From contig NZ_CP034726.1 in assembly GCF_004359375.1 (NCBI RefSeq), positions 992,001-1,056,000 of the forward strand: a stretch of DNA of 64,000 bases, written 5' to 3'. The stretch's first letter is position 1; every line of letters begins with the position of its first letter. The notes beneath the pieces are model-generated. The model saw nothing but the letters and a program-made list of their open reading frames with translations, was not told the DNA's origin and searched no databases. This document shows positions 60,560 to 64,000 of the stretch, one piece after another. A program made the position numbers and the translations under genes. The stretch comes from Acetilactobacillus jinshanensis (GTDB taxonomy: Bacteria > Bacillota > Bacilli > Lactobacillales > Lactobacillaceae).

Positions 60560-61444
60560 TTATTGCAACAGATTCTTCAAAAACTTAATTGCCGTCTGGA
60601 TACAATCCTGGCTAACCTGTTGCTTAAAGGTGAAAATCTGAAAATCATGCGGTAATTGATGATCTTTATCACCGTATTCTTTGTATTCATGCTTAACGTG
60701 ACGTTTATTTAAGAGCTGATTCATCTTTTGGTTTTGACCCAACATCCAATCTTGGTTAGCAGACGTAATGAAAACGGGTGGTAAGTCATTAGTGATATAT
60801 TTATACGCATTCATTAGCGGTTCATGTAACTTCATAACGTCAGGTAAATAATAGGTACTCATTAAATCATCAATTAGTCCGGTGGTATCCTTAGGAAAGT
60901 AAACACCTGAATGCCAAATGCCGCCCAGGATATTAATTCCTGATAATTTAAAATTACACTTCCGAGCAAATTCTGGATTACTGTATAAAACAAGTAACTG
61001 TTCAGCTAAAGTAGCACCCGAACTATCACCAATAATGAAGACGCGACTTAAATCAAAGCCATATTGCTGATGGTGTAAGATGCACCATCTGATCACCGTC
61101 ATAATGTCATCCCACGCTGACGGATACGGATATTCAGGAGCTAGCCGATAATCAAAGTTGACTACGGCAAAGCCTTTTTGAGCAAATTTCATACAATAGT
61201 ACTGGTAGTGTTCTTTACACGAATAGATACAGGCACCACCGTGAATATTAATGATTAACGGGATCGTTTTATTCATGTCCTTAGTCGGTCGGTAAACGTC
61301 CAGCAAATTATATTTCGTGTTAGTCCCATATAATAGGTTGTCATAACGGATGATTCCTTTGGGATGCTTATCTAAGCCTTCGTTATTGGCGTCTTCCGTC
61401 TTTTCCCAACTGGATCTAACTTGATTGATCTTATTGATGTCCAC
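60560..61444 (-). CDS. Alpha/beta hydrolase (HSL-type esterase)
   Basis: About 294 residues from GTG 61444, because GAGGAGTG lies immediately upstream and an in-frame TTG at 61459 overlaps that SD. Oxyanion motif NIHGGACIYS, nucleophile GDSSGA, acid and His in the C-terminal NQDWMLG and KDHQLPHDF regions. A hormone-sensitive-lipase-like esterase acting on short acyl esters. Substrate unknown. Confidence 0.86.
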   Translation of the reverse strand: MDINKINQVRSSWEKTEDANNEGLDKHPKGIIRYDNLLYGTNTKYNLLDVYRPTKDMNKTIPLIINIHGGACIYSCKEHYQYYCMKFAQKGFAVVNFDYRLAPEYPYPSAWDDIMTVIRWCILHHQQYGFDLSRVFIIGDSSGATLAEQLLVLYSNPEFARKCNFKLSGINILGGIWHSGVYFPKDTTGLIDDLMSTYYLPDVMKLHEPLMNAYKYITNDLPPVFITSANQDWMLGQNQKMNQLLNKRHVKHEYKEYGDKDHQLPHDFQIFTFKQQVSQDCIQTAIKFLKNLLQ

Positions 61445-61603
61445 GTTAACACTCCTCAAAATTAATTCAGTTTCCAGTATATCGTTCGAGATTTCACAAC
61501 CAAAATAGAGTGCTTCGAAACGTAAATATGCCCATCGAATAGGAACTAAGATTTGAATTCTGCCAAATAGGTTGCTATTATAACCACTCAGGAGGGTTTA
61601 ATA

Positions 61604-61888
61604 ATGAAATATTTAAATAAGACTGCCGTTGTTGACAGTATGGTTAAGAAAACTGGTTTAACTAAGAAAGATGCCACTGCCGCATTAAGTGCTTTCGTTA
61701 GCACCGTTTCCGATGCCTTAGCTAAGAAGCAGGGTGTTCGTTTAATCGGCTTTGGTTCATTCAAGGTTAACCATCGTGCTGCTCGTAAGGGTCGTAACCC
61801 ACAAACTGGTAAGCCATTACAGATTCCAGCACGTGACGTTCCAGCATTTAAGGCTGGCATGGGCTTAAAGAACGCTGTTAATAAATAA
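61604..61888 (+). CDS. hup: HU family DNA-binding protein
   Basis: 94 residues. Standard HU: N-terminal helices (NKTAVVDSMVKKTGLTKKDA), the GFGSFKV beta turn, the DNA-binding arm RAARKGRNPQTGKPLQIPA and a C-terminal helix. Bends and compacts DNA. ATG 61604 follows AGGAGGG; strong codon bias. Confidence 0.95.
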   Translation: MKYLNKTAVVDSMVKKTGLTKKDATAALSAFVSTVSDALAKKQGVRLIGFGSFKVNHRAARKGRNPQTGKPLQIPARDVPAFKAGMGLKNAVNK

Positions 61889-61909
61889 TCGTTTATGAAA
61901 TAAGCTATA

Positions 61910-61956
61910 TCTAGTGATGAGCGTTGATATTAATGTATCAACGCCTTTTTTGTATA
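61910..61956 (+). terminator. Intrinsic terminator after hup
   Basis: GCGTTGATATTAATGTATCAACGCCTTTTTTG. Confidence 0.85.
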
Positions 61957-62105
61957 CAAAATACAATCTAAGTCTGTTATTTATAATGAAGTGCTTGGTA
62001 ATTTATTGCGGAATAGTTCCTGGGCAAGTTGCTACCATTCAGGATAATTCTTAAATATAATGAAAACACTAATGAGTTATTTTGAAATAAAAGGTCTTAA
62101 TATCC

Positions 62106-62996
62106 ATGAACGAACCAAGTAAATTATTCTTATTATTTCTTAAATCAATTAATGCCCAGAAATTACTTTACGGTAGTCATACCTGGCAAAAAGAATTTTA
62201 TGTCTTCTCGATTATGACGTGGGATGCTAAATATCATATGTCCAGCGCTAAAGTGGGTACACCTAAACAAATTCTGAATATCTTAAAACGGGACGTTCAG
62301 AATGAAGCGTTCTTCAGTAATTCTAAAGATGCAAGCCTTAGGAATGGCGCAACCAAAGTATTACCAAGTGAAAAACAAGATGTAGATGAATTAAAAAAGT
62401 CTGATCCCACTAATTTATGGGTGATAAGTTTTAATGATGAGCATATCGGGCCCAGTGAATTACACGAATTCAATCATCAAGATTTAGTGGAATATGAGAT
62501 TTATCTTCGTAAACTGCAAAAAGAAAAAGCTAAGATAGCTAGACCCAAGCCAGAATCAACTAAACTGAATCTGCCAACTCAAATTTACAATAAATTAATT
62601 AATATTGTCAGAGATCGAATCCCAAATGATCATTTAATTGACTGCCAAGATACGTCGGTTGGTGCAATTAACGACTTAATTCTAGGCTGTCAGCGTTACA
62701 TTAAATATTACCAGAAACGCCAGATTAGACGGACATTGTATGATTATACGAACGTCAACATTGAATTATACGGACTCCAGCATATTCTAATGTGTTTAAA
62801 ACGTTTAAATCACGCTCGGGTTCAAAATATTTACGAAGTCAACTGGAAAGCGTTAACCATTAAACCGTTAACGATTAACGATTTAAAGCATTATCTAAAT
62901 CTTAATGATGATACTGTCCACAAATTTATTCAATGGATTCATGGTTCTAAAGTGGCTAAACAAGATGTGATGACTAATTTAAGTAGATTTAACTGA
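62106..62996 (+). CDS. Hypothetical protein (296 aa)
   Basis: ATG 62106 is preceded only by a weak SD. The product is soluble and helical, with a charged middle (RKLQKEKAKIARPKPE, about residues 137-152). No domain recognised. A terminator follows. Confidence 0.55.
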   Translation: MNEPSKLFLLFLKSINAQKLLYGSHTWQKEFYVFSIMTWDAKYHMSSAKVGTPKQILNILKRDVQNEAFFSNSKDASLRNGATKVLPSEKQDVDELKKSDPTNLWVISFNDEHIGPSELHEFNHQDLVEYEIYLRKLQKEKAKIARPKPESTKLNLPTQIYNKLINIVRDRIPNDHLIDCQDTSVGAINDLILGCQRYIKYYQKRQIRRTLYDYTNVNIELYGLQHILMCLKRLNHARVQNIYEVNWKALTIKPLTINDLKHYLNLNDDTVHKFIQWIHGSKVAKQDVMTNLSRFN

Positions 62997-63011
62997 ATAA
63001 TATAATATACA

Positions 63012-63051
63012 AATAGGCGTTGATATTAATTTATCAACGTCTTTTTTGTGC
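63012..63051 (+). terminator. Intrinsic terminator
   Basis: GCGTTGATATTAATTTATCAACGTCTTTTTTG, almost the same hairpin as the one after hup. Confidence 0.8.
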
Positions 63052-63094
63052 ATTGTTAGCATGAGACACATTTTTCAATAATGTCTCATAAAAG

Positions 63095-63260
63095 CATTCT
63101 TCACAAGCTTTGCTTTATCGCTAAATTTACTTACATGAACTACTCGGCACTAAAGTACCGAGTTTCTAACTCAGCACCCTAAGTCTGTTCTTGGGAACGC
63201 CCGTGCTTATTCAGTACACAACTGTAGCGAAGTGTATTGAACAGAGGTAGAGTTGTTTGC
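63095..63260 (-). ncRNA. Candidate omega-RNA / right end of an IS200/IS605-type element
   Basis: Downstream of the tnpB stop, the minus strand has a strong hairpin ACTCGGTACTTTAGTGCCGAGT (about 63165-63144) followed by AT-rich sequence. TnpB omega-RNAs usually cover the end of the gene and the element's right end. The exact end and guide cannot be set. Confidence 0.4.
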
Positions 63261-64000
63261 CATGGCTTGTTCCAAGCCTAAATGCAGTATGTTAATACTG
63301 GCGTTCACATCTCTGTCTTGTTTAGTATGGCAATACGGACAAACAAAGCTACGAATGTTTAATGGCTTAGCACCCGTATTTTTGCCACAAGTATGACAAA
63401 TTCTACTAGTATTCTTAGGATTAACTAACTCTAGATGCTTGCCATACCATGCACACTTATAAGTCAGTAATGTCCTAAATCGATACCATGAAGCACAAGC
63501 GATGGCTCGAGCTAACTTGTGGTTATGTTGCATATCGGAGACCTTTAGGTCTTCAATTGCTATGAAATCATAGTGCTTAACTAGCCATGTGGTTAAAAAT
63601 TGTAAGTAATTGACTCGCTGATTTCTAATGTGATGATTAATTTTGGCTACTTCGTGTTTAGCTTTCTGATAGTTATGATATTCAACTAATGTCTTAACGT
63701 GATGGTTAGGCATCTTCTTTTGGAGATGTTTATTATATCTAATATCTTTGATTGCGCCATGTCTACGACGTGCTGACTTAATTTGCCACTTATGCTTTTT
63801 AGCTTCATTTGCTTTACTGTAATACTTAAAATTCCATTTCATGCCATTCGACAAAATAGCTAGGTCATCTAGTCCTACATCGATTCCGATTGCTTGGTCG
63901 GTCTTAGGTAATTGTACTTGGCTTTCGTACTCAACCGTAAGACTAGCCGAGTAATCTCCCGTGGAATCGTGCGTGACTGTGACTTGCTTGATTTTACCGA
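63207..64000 (-). CDS. tnpB: TnpB (IS200/IS605-type RNA-guided nuclease), 5' end outside window
   Basis: The open frame continues to the window end; the internal ATG at 63854 is not the start. RuvC-like catalytic residues are present: Asp in GIDVGLDDLA (about 63915), Glu in IAIEDLKVS and Asp in CHTKQDRDVNASINI. Between them is the zinc finger CHTCG...CPYC. The protein uses an omega-RNA to cut DNA next to a short motif. No frameshift is seen in this part, so it may be active. The N-terminal region and any tnpA lie beyond the window. Confidence 0.88.
   Translation of the reverse strand, partial: GKIKQVTVTHDSTGDYSASLTVEYESQVQLPKTDQAIGIDVGLDDLAILSNGMKWNFKYYSKANEAKKHKWQIKSARRRHGAIKDIRYNKHLQKKMPNHHVKTLVEYHNYQKAKHEVAKINHHIRNQRVNYLQFLTTWLVKHYDFIAIEDLKVSDMQHNHKLARAIACASWYRFRTLLTYKCAWYGKHLELVNPKNTSRICHTCGKNTGAKPLNIRSFVCPYCHTKQDRDVNASINILHLGLEQAMANNSTSVQYTSLQLCTE

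Overview
The window looks like chromosome from a low-GC, probably heterofermentative member of the Lactobacillaceae, with a fructose-using relative such as Fructilactobacillus or Apilactobacillus as a plausible guess. The evidence is strong AGGAGG-type ribosome binding sites with frequent TTG/GTG starts, T-box control of methionine genes, LuxS, CcpA-type cre sites, KxYKxGKxW-like surface protein signals, an IS30 element, a ROK fructokinase/Pgi operon and a Zn-dependent mannitol dehydrogenase. The species call is inference.

Region 1 (1-8.9 kb) is a methionine block. Three tandem MetE-C-terminal-like methyltransferases (YxjG/YxjH type, minus strand) sit behind a Met T-box. Two further, near-duplicate Met T-boxes on the plus strand precede an SDR oxidoreductase and metN-metI-metQ-luxS. 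All three leaders carry an ATG specifier. A second LuxS-like gene follows luxS and keeps the metal site but has lost the catalytic residues. Region 2 (8.9-21.2 kb) is mixed housekeeping: ketopantoate reductase, an APC permease, a HAD phosphatase, endonuclease IV, a PTPS-related membrane protein, NrdI and a GntP permease. Two genes here have good SD sites but no normal start codon: AUU near 17.86 kb, and ACG for gntP.

Region 3 (21.3-30.7 kb) is an AT-rich surface island. It holds two overlapping multi-pass membrane proteins, a secreted Lys/Ala-repeat protein, a 1463-residue surface protein joining BspA-type leucine-rich repeats to a GH32 fructan-hydrolase domain, and two tiny membrane peptides. 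An IS30 copy follows it. Region 4 (32-44 kb) has an AzgA-type purine permease behind an unassigned riboswitch-like attenuator, a sugar uptake protein, two CAP-domain secreted proteins, a stand-alone 1214-residue family B DNA polymerase preceded by twin cre-like repeats, and a DHA2 MFS exporter.

Region 5 (44-50.8 kb) is a sugar block: cre site, ROK fructokinase, pgi and a degenerate ROK paralogue, then a structured non-coding stretch, mannitol dehydrogenase (again cre-controlled), an AraC regulator and a VOC protein. Together these would phosphorylate and isomerise fructose and reduce it to mannitol as an electron sink. Region 6 (50.9-64 kb) holds HIT, NrnA, HU and an alpha/beta hydrolase, many small secreted or membrane proteins, a third CAP protein, a HAD gene with a one-base frameshift, an HExxH membrane protein, and at the right edge a TnpB nuclease gene running off the window.

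The most notable points are (i) the isolated family B polymerase with cre-like twin repeats, (ii) the azgA leader as a possible uncharacterised ON riboswitch, (iii) tandem paralogue pairs in which the second copy has lost active-site residues (luxS, scrK), and (iv) several genes with lost or non-standard starts, a frameshift or an in-frame stop. All calls come from reading the sequence; no searches or folding programs were run.
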